Positions 8,865-17,622 of a stretch of 48,649 bases of DNA are shown here, in pieces (position 1 is the first letter of the stretch; each line of letters opens with the position of its first letter). The DNA is taken from contig NZ_JYMT01000013.1 in assembly GCF_000938305.1 (NCBI RefSeq), positions 2,633-51,281 of the forward strand. Reading direction: 5' to 3'. This stretch comes from Bradyrhizobium sp. LTSP885 (lineage in GTDB: Bacteria; Pseudomonadota; Alphaproteobacteria; Rhizobiales; Xanthobacteraceae). A program made the position numbers and the translations under genes. The notes under the pieces were generated by a model. That model was not told where the DNA came from. It searched no databases and was given only the letters and a program-made list of their open reading frames with translations.

Positions 8865-10139
8865 ATGGCAGAAATGACGGCTGAACTACCGCGCGTGCAA
8901 GAGCATCCGGGTAAGACCATCGTTGCCGCGTCACTCGGCAACATGTTCGAGTGCTTCGATTTGATCATCTACGGCACAATGGCTGGGACGATCGCAAAGC
9001 TTTTCTTCCCTGCGGCCAATGAGACCTCATCGCTTCTGCTCTTTCTGGGTACGTTCGGCGTCACGTACTTCGTGAGGCCACTTGGTGCTGTCTATCTCGG
9101 TAATTTGGGCGACAAGATCGGTAGAAAGGAGGTGATGAGCCTTTCGCTTCTGTTGATGACAGCGGGTATGCTCATCATCGCTTTGGCGCCAAGTTACGCC
9201 TCCATAGGCGTGTTCGCGCCAATCGCGGTCGTGGCAGGGCGAACTTTGCAGGGCTTCTCGGCCGGAGGTGAGTTTGGCAGCGCTACTGCGCTCCTTGCCG
9301 AACACGACCCCCATCGCAGAGGTTACATCGCAAGCTGGCAAACCGCCACGCAAGGTTTTGCGCTGGGGCTGGCATCTGCGTTTGGCGCGCTGCTTACGTG
9401 GGGCCTTTCACCCGATCAATTCGAAACCTGGGGTTGGCGTGTGCCTTTCCTGTTCGGCGCGGCGCTAGGGCCGATAGGGATTTACATTCGCCGGGCCGTG
9501 ACCGAGTCCTCTGAGTTCTCTGAGCCAACGGAAGCCAAACAGCCGATACTGGAGATGTTCCGATCGGAAAAGGTGCGCGTTCTGGTCGCTTCCGGCCTGA
9601 TTGTCCTGGCGACGATCACCATCTGGGTAGCTGTCTTCATGCCCACCTATGCAACAAGGCAATTCCAAATGGAGCCGGCATCCGCCTTTGTTGGCACGAT
9701 CGTCACCGGCCTCGTGATCTTCGTTCTCTCGCCGGTTATTGGCTCGTTGTCTGACTCTATCGGACGGACTGCGACCATGATGATCGGCACTGTTGCGACG
9801 CTCGTATTGGCCTATCCGGCCTTCGCCGTAGTGAAACAATCTCCGACACTCGGCACATTGGTGATTGTGCAAGGCCTGCTCGGACTTGTCATTGCGCTCT
9901 ATTTTGCGCCATTGCCCGCGCTCATGGCCGAGATCTTTCCGGCCAGGATGCGTACGAGCGGTCTTTCGCTCAGCTACAATCTCGGCGTGACCATCTTTGG
10001 GGGATTTACGCCCTTCGTGCTCACGGGCCTGAGTTCGATAAGCGGTGATCCGCTTTCGCCAAGCTACTACGTCATGTTTGGCGCGCTGGTCAGCGGAGCC
10101 GCGCTCTGGGCTGTACGCGTTCGCTTCGCGTTGCGATAG
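8865..10139 (+). CDS. MFS transporter, metabolite:H+ symporter (MHS) type
   Basis: A 424-residue major facilitator with about 12 hydrophobic segments. The loop 2-3 signature appears as GDKIGRKEVM, and RTLQGFSAGGEFGSATALLAEH in the fourth-fifth segment region is characteristic of the metabolite:H+ symporter subfamily (ShiA, KgtP, ProP). It would import an organic acid, osmolyte or aromatic acid with protons across the inner membrane. CAGGGA precedes the ATG. Together with the cupin and the divergent AraC gene it forms a likely catabolic or uptake unit. Its codon use is less GC-biased than the housekeeping genes here, hinting at later acquisition. Confidence 0.92.
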   Translation: MAEMTAELPRVQEHPGKTIVAASLGNMFECFDLIIYGTMAGTIAKLFFPAANETSSLLLFLGTFGVTYFVRPLGAVYLGNLGDKIGRKEVMSLSLLLMTAGMLIIALAPSYASIGVFAPIAVVAGRTLQGFSAGGEFGSATALLAEHDPHRRGYIASWQTATQGFALGLASAFGALLTWGLSPDQFETWGWRVPFLFGAALGPIGIYIRRAVTESSEFSEPTEAKQPILEMFRSEKVRVLVASGLIVLATITIWVAVFMPTYATRQFQMEPASAFVGTIVTGLVIFVLSPVIGSLSDSIGRTATMMIGTVATLVLAYPAFAVVKQSPTLGTLVIVQGLLGLVIALYFAPLPALMAEIFPARMRTSGLSLSYNLGVTIFGGFTPFVLTGLSSISGDPLSPSYYVMFGALVSGAALWAVRVRFALR

Positions 10140-10251
10140 TTTTCCGAAGCAACCACAGCAGTACGCGGCAAGCGGTGATCGCCGCAGCCGAAGCTGCTTG
10201 ACGGGGTCGCGTGGTTCGGCGATCCACCGCCGGCGCAAAGCGGTCGATACC

Positions 10252-11871
10252 CTACTCCGCGGCCAGCCTCGCCGGCGCTGGCGGCGACCAGTTCACGCAG
10301 CAGTTCCGGCCCTGCGCTTTCGCCTGATAGAGCGCCTGGTCGGCGGCGCTCATCAGGGCCTCTATGCCGGACATGCTGACGGAGGCCTCGGCGACGCCGA
10401 TGCTCGCCGTGATGTGGAAAGATGCATCGCGTGCGCTCAGCTTATGCGCGGCGATACGCTTGCGGATGCGCTCCGCGACGATTTTCGCTCGCGACAGGCT
10501 TGTCTCCGGCAACACGATGGCGAATTCCTCGCCGCCGACCCGGCCGACAATGTCGGATTTCCGCTTGCCGTGAAGGCAGGCCTCGGTCATGGCCTTGATC
10601 GCCTCGTCGCCGACAGCGTGTCCGTAGCGGTCGTTGACGTCCTTGAAGTGATCGATATCGACCATCAGCACCGACACCGAGCGGTAGTAACGTTGGAAGC
10701 GGCTCCACTCGGCGTCCAGCGCTTCCAGGAAGTGCCGCCGATTGTAGAGACCGGTGAGCGGGTCGGTGGTCGCGAGCCGTTCGAGCTGCTCGGCGTTGCG
10801 GATCAGATCGGTGACATCGTAGTAGGTGATCATGCGGCCGCCGCCGGCCATGGTGGTGCAATGCGCCCGCAGGCGTCGACTATCAGGGGTCTGCAACTCG
10901 CGGACATGATCGCCTGCCTTGACCTCGGCGAGACGCTTGGTCGCAAAGCTGGCAAGCTCCTTCGGCGACATGTGCGGATCGATGGCCCGCCGCGCGCGGG
11001 TAATCAATGCGGCATAGGACGGGTGTTTCGCCGCCTCCTGTTCGTCGATCTCCCAGAATTTTCGCACTTTCTGGTTCATGAAGGTCGCCTTGAGGTCGGC
11101 ATCGAGCAGCAGCACGCCATCCTGGACATTTTCCAGCGCGTCGCGCAGCACGCGCAGCTCGTCCGACTGACGGACGATATCGGTGACCTCCATGTAGCTC
11201 AGCATGCGGCCGCCATCGGGCAGCGGCGTGCACTGCACGCGGATGACATCGCCTTTGGTGCGGCGCAGGTCTTGCTGGAAGCTCTCATTTCTGGCGACGC
11301 GCTCGATGCGCTCGGCGACATAGGCTTCGAGCCGGTCCGCGGGAATTTCATAGGCGCCGGTGTCGCGACCGTGGAACATCAGCGCGGCAAACGATGGATG
11401 TCGATCGGCGACCGCGTCTGATAGCGCCCACATCCGCCGAAAGGCCTGGTTGATGAAGCGGGCGTTCAGTCGCGAGTCGAGCAGGACGATGCCGAGCGGC
11501 ACCTGATCGAGCGCTGCACGCAGCGCAAGCATCTGGCTTCGCACGACATGGTCCCCGCCGCGTTCCTCTGACGCATCCTGCTTGGCTGTCGCCGCGTCGG
11601 CGGCCTGTTGCGTCTCGAAGGTGACGCCGATCTGCTTTTCCGATTGCCATACCAGTTTGCACGGAAGCACCGCGGCTTCGCTAGCGATCGAGAGCTGAAA
11701 GTGCTCCGGGATACCGAGCCCGCTTTCAAGTTCGATCGTCGCGCCTTCGTCGGTGATCCGTCGCACCACGCAGTCGATGATGGACTGGCCGAAATTGAAG
11801 ATGACCTTGGCGGCCAGCAGCGTACGGCCGCGGACCTTGAGACTGGGTACAGACATATGGGGTACTGACAT
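10252..11871 (-). CDS. PilZ-PAS-PAS-GGDEF diguanylate cyclase
   Basis: A 539-residue signalling protein that would make cyclic di-GMP. An N-terminal PilZ-like domain (roughly residues 1-90) is followed by two PAS domains, both with LLDA/SRLNARFINQ- or LLDADLKATFMNQ-type cores, and then a GGDEF domain. The active site is GGEEF (446-450), and the inhibitory I-site RKSD lies five residues before it, so the enzyme should be active and feedback-inhibited. No membrane segments, so a cytoplasmic sensor. The ATG at 11871 has GGGAAA upstream; a TTG five codons earlier and an ATG five codons later are alternatives. A small CCCCTTCGGGG hairpin lies about 35 bp upstream. Confidence 0.93.
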   Translation of the reverse strand: MSVPHMSVPSLKVRGRTLLAAKVIFNFGQSIIDCVVRRITDEGATIELESGLGIPEHFQLSIASEAAVLPCKLVWQSEKQIGVTFETQQAADAATAKQDASEERGGDHVVRSQMLALRAALDQVPLGIVLLDSRLNARFINQAFRRMWALSDAVADRHPSFAALMFHGRDTGAYEIPADRLEAYVAERIERVARNESFQQDLRRTKGDVIRVQCTPLPDGGRMLSYMEVTDIVRQSDELRVLRDALENVQDGVLLLDADLKATFMNQKVRKFWEIDEQEAAKHPSYAALITRARRAIDPHMSPKELASFATKRLAEVKAGDHVRELQTPDSRRLRAHCTTMAGGGRMITYYDVTDLIRNAEQLERLATTDPLTGLYNRRHFLEALDAEWSRFQRYYRSVSVLMVDIDHFKDVNDRYGHAVGDEAIKAMTEACLHGKRKSDIVGRVGGEEFAIVLPETSLSRAKIVAERIRKRIAAHKLSARDASFHITASIGVAEASVSMSGIEALMSAADQALYQAKAQGRNCCVNWSPPAPARLAAE

Positions 11872-12025
11872 GGCGGCGTTTCCCAATGAGCACGCGCCAA
11901 TCGAACCCCTTCGGGGCTACAAAGGCCTGAAATTTCTCTTGTGATCTCGGTTCCTGCTTAACAGGCCGTTGACGGGAACCGGCTGTTTTGCCCCACAGCC
12001 GTGCATTCTCTCGCGGGTCGGTCCG

Positions 12026-12937
12026 TCAGACGCCCTTGTCGTTCGGATTGGCGACCGCGTCTTTCAACGGCGCCGTCATCGGGAAGTTCAGGTTCACGTT
12101 CCTCGGCGGAATCGGGGTCATGAACCATTTTGCGTAGAGTTCCCCGAACGCGTTGCTCTTCATCATGGCGGCCAGCGTCGTGTCCACGAGTGCCTTGAAC
12201 TCCGGATCGCCCTTGCGAATGATCAACCCGTAGGGCTCGGTGCGCAGGCTGTCGTCGATGATGCGCCAGTCGGAGGGCTTGGCGCTATTGGCGATCAGGC
12301 TCGCGAGCAGGATGTCATCCATGATGAAGGCCTCGCTGCGGCCGGTCGTCAGCGCGAGGAACGATGCCCCATGATCCGGGGTCAGGATGTTCCTGGTCTG
12401 GAAATTCTTCTCCTGGCCGCGCGCGGCCAAGAGCCCGATCGATGTTGAGCCCGAGGTCAGCGACACCGGCCGACCGCTCAAATCCTCGAATGTCCTGATC
12501 GGCGCATCCTTCTGCACCACGGCGCGAATGCTCGAGACGAAGATGGTGTCGCTGAAGGCCACCACCTTCTGCCGCTCCAGCGTGTTGGTCGCGGGACCGC
12601 AGACGATGTCGATGGTGCCGTTCTCGATCAGCGGAATCTGGGTCGAGAGCTGGATCGGCTGCAGTCTGGTCTGCAGCGATGGCAATTTGAGTTCGCTCTT
12701 CACGGCGTCGACGATCCGTGCGCAGAGGTCCATCGCGAAGCCGACCGGCTTCTGATTGTCGTCGAGATAGGAGAATGGCACCGACACATCGCGGTGCCCG
12801 AGCCGGATTTCGCCGGTGTCCCTGATCTTGGCCAGCGTGCCGCCAAGCGACTGGGCCTGGGCGGGGACGACGATCGCCGCGGCCAGAATGAACGAGCAGA
12901 ACAATGCTTTTGCGGCCATGTGCTTCGGCTGAATCAT
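12026..12937 (-). CDS. Amino-acid ABC transporter substrate-binding protein (GltI-like)
   Basis: A 303-residue periplasmic binding protein of the SBP_bac_3 family with a signal peptide (AAKALFCSFILAAAIVVPAQAQ). The family hallmark TGEIRLGHRDVSVPFSYLDD is followed by GFAMDLCARIVDAVK and a NGTIDIVCGPATNTLERQ ligand loop; these resemble glutamate/aspartate-binding GltI proteins. AAGGGGAT precedes the ATG. No permease or ATPase gene is adjacent. It is divergent from a GntR regulator and an FAD amine/amino-acid oxidoreductase, so a shared amino-acid-like substrate is likely. Confidence 0.92.
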   Translation of the reverse strand: MIQPKHMAAKALFCSFILAAAIVVPAQAQSLGGTLAKIRDTGEIRLGHRDVSVPFSYLDDNQKPVGFAMDLCARIVDAVKSELKLPSLQTRLQPIQLSTQIPLIENGTIDIVCGPATNTLERQKVVAFSDTIFVSSIRAVVQKDAPIRTFEDLSGRPVSLTSGSTSIGLLAARGQEKNFQTRNILTPDHGASFLALTTGRSEAFIMDDILLASLIANSAKPSDWRIIDDSLRTEPYGLIIRKGDPEFKALVDTTLAAMMKSNAFGELYAKWFMTPIPPRNVNLNFPMTAPLKDAVANPNDKGV

Positions 12938-12978
12938 CGTGATCCCCTTGGATAAGACGGACTGAAATCGACCCCGCC

Positions 12979-13020
12979 TTGTACAGAGTATTGCATAATC
13001 AGCAAATCGATTTTATACAA
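12979..13020. promoter_or_regulatory. Candidate GntR operator cluster
   Basis: Within 42 bp of the divergent control region lie TTGTACA (12979-12985), TTGCATA (12991-12997) and, inverted, TATACAA (13014-13020, reading TTGTATA on the other strand). TTGT-TACAA-like half-sites are commonly bound by FadR/FCD-type GntR proteins. They sit between the binding-protein gene and the GntR gene, where autoregulation would be expected. The assignment is inference. Confidence 0.4.
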
Positions 13021-13070
13021 TCTGGTAGGCGGCCGCGACATCACGGGCCGCCGCAACACCGAGGAACCGG

Positions 13071-13766
13071 ATGGGACCGGGAGCCACTACAGGACAGCGA
13101 GCCGCTGGAGCGCATGGGTCGACGCCGGATACGGTGCGTGAGGCGCTGCGTCGCGCGATCAGCTCGGGCGAGCTCGCGCCTGGCCTCCAGCTGCGGCAGG
13201 ACGAACTGGCCGAACGGTTCGGCACCAGCCGCATCCCGGTTCGCGAAGCGTTGCGGCAACTCGAGGCCGAGGGTTTTGTGACGATCCTGCCCAATCGCGG
13301 CGCTGTGGTCTCGGACCTGTCGATCGACGAGGTCGTGGAGCTGCTCGAAATACGCATCGCGCTCGAATGCCATGCGCTGCGGCTGGCGATCCCGGCGATG
13401 GGCGAGATGGATCTCGATGAGGCGACGAAGATCCTCCGCTCCTACGATCGCGAGCCCGATCCGGCGCAATGGGGCGCCTTCAACTGGACATTCCATGCGA
13501 CGCTCTACGCGCCGTGCAACCGCCCGCGGCTGCTGACGATGATCGAAGCGAATTACGGTCACGTCGGTCGCTTCACGCGAGCCTTGGTATCGCGCGCGAC
13601 CGGCAAGGAGCGTCCGCAGCGCGAGCATTACCGGCTGCTGGAATTGTGCCGCGAGGGCGAGACCGAGAAGGCGATCCGCCTGCTGCGCGAGCACATCGAG
13701 CAGACCCAGAAGACGCTGCGGTCTGCGCAGCGTCAGGCCACGCGGGACGCGGGCGCCGAGGGTTGA
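13071..13766 (+). CDS. GntR family transcriptional regulator, FCD type
   Basis: A 231-residue regulator with an N-terminal winged helix-turn-helix (TVREALRRAISSGELAPG, then ELAERFGTSRIPVREALRQL) and a C-terminal all-helical FCD ligand domain (RIALECHALRLAIP; FHATLYAPCNRPRLL; ALVSRATGKERPQREHYRLL). FCD domains usually bind metal plus a carboxylate effector through Asp/His residues. GAGGA precedes the ATG. It lies 56 bp ahead of the FAD oxidoreductase in the same direction and is divergent from the binding-protein gene, so it probably controls both. Confidence 0.94.
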   Translation: MGPGATTGQRAAGAHGSTPDTVREALRRAISSGELAPGLQLRQDELAERFGTSRIPVREALRQLEAEGFVTILPNRGAVVSDLSIDEVVELLEIRIALECHALRLAIPAMGEMDLDEATKILRSYDREPDPAQWGAFNWTFHATLYAPCNRPRLLTMIEANYGHVGRFTRALVSRATGKERPQREHYRLLELCREGETEKAIRLLREHIEQTQKTLRSAQRQATRDAGAEG

Positions 13767-13822
13767 TCGCCATTTCCGAATCAACATCGTTGGCCTCGCC
13801 GCGAGGCCCTGGGAGAGTGCGT

Positions 13823-15193
13823 GTGAAGACTGACGACGTTGAAATCCTGGTGATCGGCGCTGGAATCGTCGGCATCGCCACGGCCTATTATCTCGCCGTC
13901 CAGCATAAACGGTCGCGCCTGCTGATCGTCGACGAAGGCCAGCCGATGGCGCTGACGTCGGCGCAGTCGGGCGAGAACTACCGCAATTGGTGGCCGCATC
14001 CGACGATGGCCGATTTCACCAACCGCTCTACCGATCTGATGGAAGACATCGCGCGCCGCAGCGACAATCGCATCCACATGACGCGCCGCGGCTACTTCCT
14101 CGTCACCCGCGAAGAGAAGCCGGACGAGCTGCTCCAGCAATTGTTCGCCGGCTATGGCGCTTCAGCGTCAAAGCTGATCCGCCTGCACGAAGGGTCTGGC
14201 GGCACCTATGCGCCGGCGCTATCGGCGGATTGGCAGAGCGCGCCCGACGGCGTCGACGTGCTGTTCGGTCGCGATCTGATCCAGACCTACTATCCGAAAT
14301 TCGACCGGGAGGTCGCCACCGGCCTGCATATCCGCAGGGCGGGCGACATCAGCGGCCAACAGCTTGGCCAGTACATGCTGGAGACCATGCGGCTGTCAGG
14401 CGCGCAGTTTCAGCAGGCGAAAGTTCTCGGCATCGCCAAGGCCGACCGGTTCGCGGTCGACGTGCTGGCGGATGGTGCGAGGCAGACCATCAAGGCCGAT
14501 ATCATCGTCAATGCCGCGGGCCCGTTCGCGGCGCACGTGTCGGCGATGCACGGTGAGCAACTTCCGATCATCAACGTGCTGCAGCAAAAGATCGCCTTCG
14601 CCGATCGCAATCATGCGGTCGACCGCCGGATGCCGTTCGCGATCGATCTCGATGGCCAGACGCTGGCCTGGTCCGACGACGAGCGCGAGGCGCTCGCATC
14701 CGCGCCTGAGTTTGCGGGCCTGCTCGAACCGATGCCCGGCAGCATCCATTGTCGGCCCGATGGTGGCGATCACGGCGAATGGATCAAGCTCGGCTGGGCC
14801 TTCAATGAAGAAACAACAACCGAGCCGGTTCGTGAGCCGGAGCTGAACCCTTATTTCCCCGAAGTGGTGTTGCGCGCGGCGAGCCGGTTGCAGCCGGCGC
14901 TTGCGCATTATCTCGGCGCCTTGCCGCGCGACCGCGTGCATTACGGCGGCTACTATCCGATGACGAAGGAAAACTGGCCGCTGATCGGCGCTGCGAAAAC
15001 CGCAGGTGTGTTCCTGGCCACCGCGCTCTCCGGCTACGGCACGATGGGCGCGTGCGCCGCCGGCGATCTCTGCGCCCGCGCCGTCGTCGGCGCGCCAGCG
15101 CCGGAATTTGCCCGCAGCCTCTCGCTAGCGCGCTACGAGGACAAGACGCTGATGGCCGAGCTGGAGGCGACTAACAGCCGCGGTTTGCTGTAG
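13823..15193 (+). CDS. FAD-dependent oxidoreductase (DAO family)
   Basis: A 456-residue flavoenzyme of the D-amino-acid oxidase/sarcosine oxidase-like family. The N-terminal dinucleotide-binding motif is VIGAGIVGIATAYYLA; the C-terminal FAD/substrate segment reads WPLIGAAKTAGVFLATALSG. The family oxidises secondary or D-amino acids, such as sarcosine, glycine betaine derivatives or proline-like amines. The GTG at 13823 with GGGAG 7 bp upstream is chosen; the frame is open far upstream but there overlaps the GntR gene. Its stop TAG abuts the stop of the convergent SulP gene without a single spacer base. The exact substrate is unknown. Confidence 0.9.
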   Translation: MKTDDVEILVIGAGIVGIATAYYLAVQHKRSRLLIVDEGQPMALTSAQSGENYRNWWPHPTMADFTNRSTDLMEDIARRSDNRIHMTRRGYFLVTREEKPDELLQQLFAGYGASASKLIRLHEGSGGTYAPALSADWQSAPDGVDVLFGRDLIQTYYPKFDREVATGLHIRRAGDISGQQLGQYMLETMRLSGAQFQQAKVLGIAKADRFAVDVLADGARQTIKADIIVNAAGPFAAHVSAMHGEQLPIINVLQQKIAFADRNHAVDRRMPFAIDLDGQTLAWSDDEREALASAPEFAGLLEPMPGSIHCRPDGGDHGEWIKLGWAFNEETTTEPVREPELNPYFPEVVLRAASRLQPALAHYLGALPRDRVHYGGYYPMTKENWPLIGAAKTAGVFLATALSGYGTMGACAAGDLCARAVVGAPAPEFARSLSLARYEDKTLMAELEATNSRGLL

Positions 15194-17392
15194 CTACCGC
15201 CGCAGCACCGCGATGGTGCGGTTCGCGAAGGTCAGCCGCTCGGCCATCACGGAGACGAAATAGGTCAACAGCTTGTGGCTGAGCTCGGGGTCTTCGTCCT
15301 TGATCGCTGCGAACTGGAGCGCGTTCAGCACGTAGAGCACGCTTGCGACCTCGGCCTGGATCGTGGCGCTGCGCGGGGCGTGCGAGACGAGGCCCATCTC
15401 ACCGATCGTGGTGGTGGGGCCGAGGCTGCGCACCCGCGTGGTGCGGCCGTCGTCGGCGGGCACCATGATGCCGACGCGGCCGTCGAGGATGAAGTGCATG
15501 GAATCGGCGGCGTCGCCGGCGCGTACGATGATCTCGCCGGCGTCGACTTCGATGCGCTGGCAGCGTCGGATCAGCTCGTCGGCGTCGCGCTCGCTGTCGA
15601 GAATCTGCGTGAACCAGTCGCGCAGACTGGCGGCTTCCTGCGTAAGCCCTTGATGCTGCGCGATGAGCTCGTTCTCGCACCATTCCAGCGCATGATCGAG
15701 CTCGGCGATGATGGTGACGCCTTCGGTGATGAAATCGCTGGAGCGCAGCACCTTCTCGGCTGTGGCCGGCAGGTGCACGAGCGCCAGCTCGACGCCGACA
15801 TTGTGCGCACTGCGCTTGATATGCGCGAAACTATAGGCCGCGGACGAATCGATGCCGGTGACGAGCTTGAAGTCGAACAGCAGGTAGCGGCACTCCGGAT
15901 GCTCATGCAGCAACGCCTTGACGTGCTGGTAGAGCCGGTTGGCGGAGCCGAAGAACAAATAGCTTTGCAGGTTGAGCCCGCGGATCTTGCCGCCATGGGC
16001 CAGCAGCACCTCCTGGTCGTCGCGCGAGCGGTCCAGGGAACTGCGATATTCCGAGCCGTCGAAGCTGTACTTGACCGCCTCGATGCGCGCCGCGCTGAAC
16101 GCGAACGTCGCGCAGCCGATGATGATGCCGATCAGGATGCCGGGGACGAATCCCCAGGCGACGATGATGGCGATGATCGCGAGCAGCGATGCGTATTCGG
16201 CCTTCGACAGCCGCTTGCGCGATTCGATGATCCATTTGTGCAACTGGTCGGCGCCGAGATAGATCAGCAGCCCGCCGAGCACGAATTTCGGCATGTAGCC
16301 GAGTAGTTCCGGCGCAACCGCCAGCATCAGGAGCGACGTCGCGGCGACGGTGAAGCCGGACAGCCGGCCGCGCCCGCCGCTGGAGAAATTGAGGACCGTA
16401 CGGCTGACCGAAATGCAGCCGGCATAGCCGGCCAGCGCACCGGTCATGATATTGGCGAAACCGGTGATGTTGAGCTCGCGCTCCAGATTGGCTTCGCGAT
16501 GCGCGGCAACCTCGATGCCGGTGGTGTTGAACAGTGTCGAGGCCGCGGTGACGAACACGACCGCGATCAGATTGCCGAGCAGGTCCGGGACCGCCGACCA
16601 GGGGTAATGCGCCAGCTCGTCGACGTGCCAGGGCAGCATGAAGCTCGAGGGCGGCGGCGGCTGGAAGGTCCAACCGGCGGCGCGGGCTTCCTCGGGCGAG
16701 ATGCCGACGATCCAGAACGCCAGATGCGCGACGAGTACGCCGCCGATCAGGATGATCGGCAAGCCAAGCGGCGTCCGCGAGCGGTGCCAGGTCAGATACA
16801 GCACCAGCGCCATCGCGCCGGCCGCGCAAAGCTCCGAGACGGTGATGAGGTTGGTGAAGCGGAACAGGGTGCCGAACTGCACGGGGTGATCGGTGATGAC
16901 CCTGATCGCGCCCAGCACGATCAACAGTCCGGTCGCGCCGAGAAAGCCGCCGACCACGGGATAGGGCACATAGCGGATCGCGCGGCCCATCCGCGTCAGG
17001 CCAAGGCCGCACAGCACGAGGCCGGTGACGACGGTCGACAGGCCGAGCGTGATCAGCACCGGCGCGAGCAGCGGCGCCGACGGATTCGCGGCACTGATGC
17101 GCTCGACCAGCGAGGTCGCCAGGATTCCCGTCACGGCGGCGGTGGAACTTTCAGGCCCGGCAATCGCAAATGGCAGCGAGCTGCCCAACGCGATGAATGT
17201 CGCAAGCACCGCCGAACTGATGAAGGCCGCGGCGACGCCGTAGGACAGATAGGGCGACAACGGGCCGGCAAAGATCAACAGCGCGTAGGACAGGCCGAAC
17301 GTGATGCTGAGGACGCTGGCTGCGCTCCCACCAAGAATATCATTGAAGGCCCGCCGCGCGCGCGAGCCGAAATAAAGCGATCGGCTGATCAC
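15194..17392 (-). CDS. SulP anion transporter with STAS and cyclic-nucleotide-binding domains
   Basis: A 732-residue membrane protein. The first about 420 residues carry 10-12 membrane segments of the SulP (SLC26) family, including the AGPESSTAAVTG region. A STAS domain follows (ESRKRLSKAEYASL through YLLFDFKLVTGIDSSAAYSF), then a C-terminal cNMP-binding domain with AGDAADSMHFILDG and the phosphate cassette GEMGLVSHAPRSATI. It would transport sulfate, bicarbonate or another anion or dicarboxylate, with cAMP or cGMP gating or modulating it. The start is a GTG at 17392 with no clear ribosome site. It is convergent with the FAD oxidoreductase. Confidence 0.92.
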   Translation of the reverse strand: MISRSLYFGSRARRAFNDILGGSAASVLSITFGLSYALLIFAGPLSPYLSYGVAAAFISSAVLATFIALGSSLPFAIAGPESSTAAVTGILATSLVERISAANPSAPLLAPVLITLGLSTVVTGLVLCGLGLTRMGRAIRYVPYPVVGGFLGATGLLIVLGAIRVITDHPVQFGTLFRFTNLITVSELCAAGAMALVLYLTWHRSRTPLGLPIILIGGVLVAHLAFWIVGISPEEARAAGWTFQPPPPSSFMLPWHVDELAHYPWSAVPDLLGNLIAVVFVTAASTLFNTTGIEVAAHREANLERELNITGFANIMTGALAGYAGCISVSRTVLNFSSGGRGRLSGFTVAATSLLMLAVAPELLGYMPKFVLGGLLIYLGADQLHKWIIESRKRLSKAEYASLLAIIAIIVAWGFVPGILIGIIIGCATFAFSAARIEAVKYSFDGSEYRSSLDRSRDDQEVLLAHGGKIRGLNLQSYLFFGSANRLYQHVKALLHEHPECRYLLFDFKLVTGIDSSAAYSFAHIKRSAHNVGVELALVHLPATAEKVLRSSDFITEGVTIIAELDHALEWCENELIAQHQGLTQEAASLRDWFTQILDSERDADELIRRCQRIEVDAGEIIVRAGDAADSMHFILDGRVGIMVPADDGRTTRVRSLGPTTTIGEMGLVSHAPRSATIQAEVASVLYVLNALQFAAIKDEDPELSHKLLTYFVSVMAERLTFANRTIAVLRR

Positions 17393-17494
17393 GAAGAATA
17401 TCCCGAAATCTAGCCGTCAGTCGTAGACGAGCGCGGCGCAGGACCACAACAGGATTTTTGTGACAGCACCTCTCAACGCGCGCACGTGAACCCT

Positions 17495-17616
17495 TGTCCT
17501 CCTGGCGAAAGCCAGGACCCATCACCACAGGAGGTTCGGGCGCGGTCAGGTTGAGCCGCAGCGTGCTCACCAAATTGCGGCGGTAATTATGGATCCTGGC
17601 TTTCGCCGGGATGACA
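17495..17616. repeat. Mosaic palindromic element, TGTCCTCCTGGCGAAAGCC type
   Basis: Starts TGTCCTCCTGGCGAAAGCCAGGA and ends with the near reverse complement TCCTGGCTTTCGCCGGGATGACA. It has a 3' boundary only about 7 bp from the end of the crotonase gene. It shares its CTTTCGC-type arm with the element at 20563-20689 and is a different subtype from the GTCATTCCGG elements. It may act as a hairpin terminator for the crotonase gene. Confidence 0.75.
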
Positions 17617-17622
17617 GGAGAT

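Noticed and set aside
15275..16306. Long open frame opposite the SulP gene (343 codons), and many like it opposite gyrB, recF, murA and others
   Set aside because: They mirror real genes, carry no motifs, have Arg/His/Asp-rich compositions typical of antisense frames in high-GC DNA, and lack ribosome sites.
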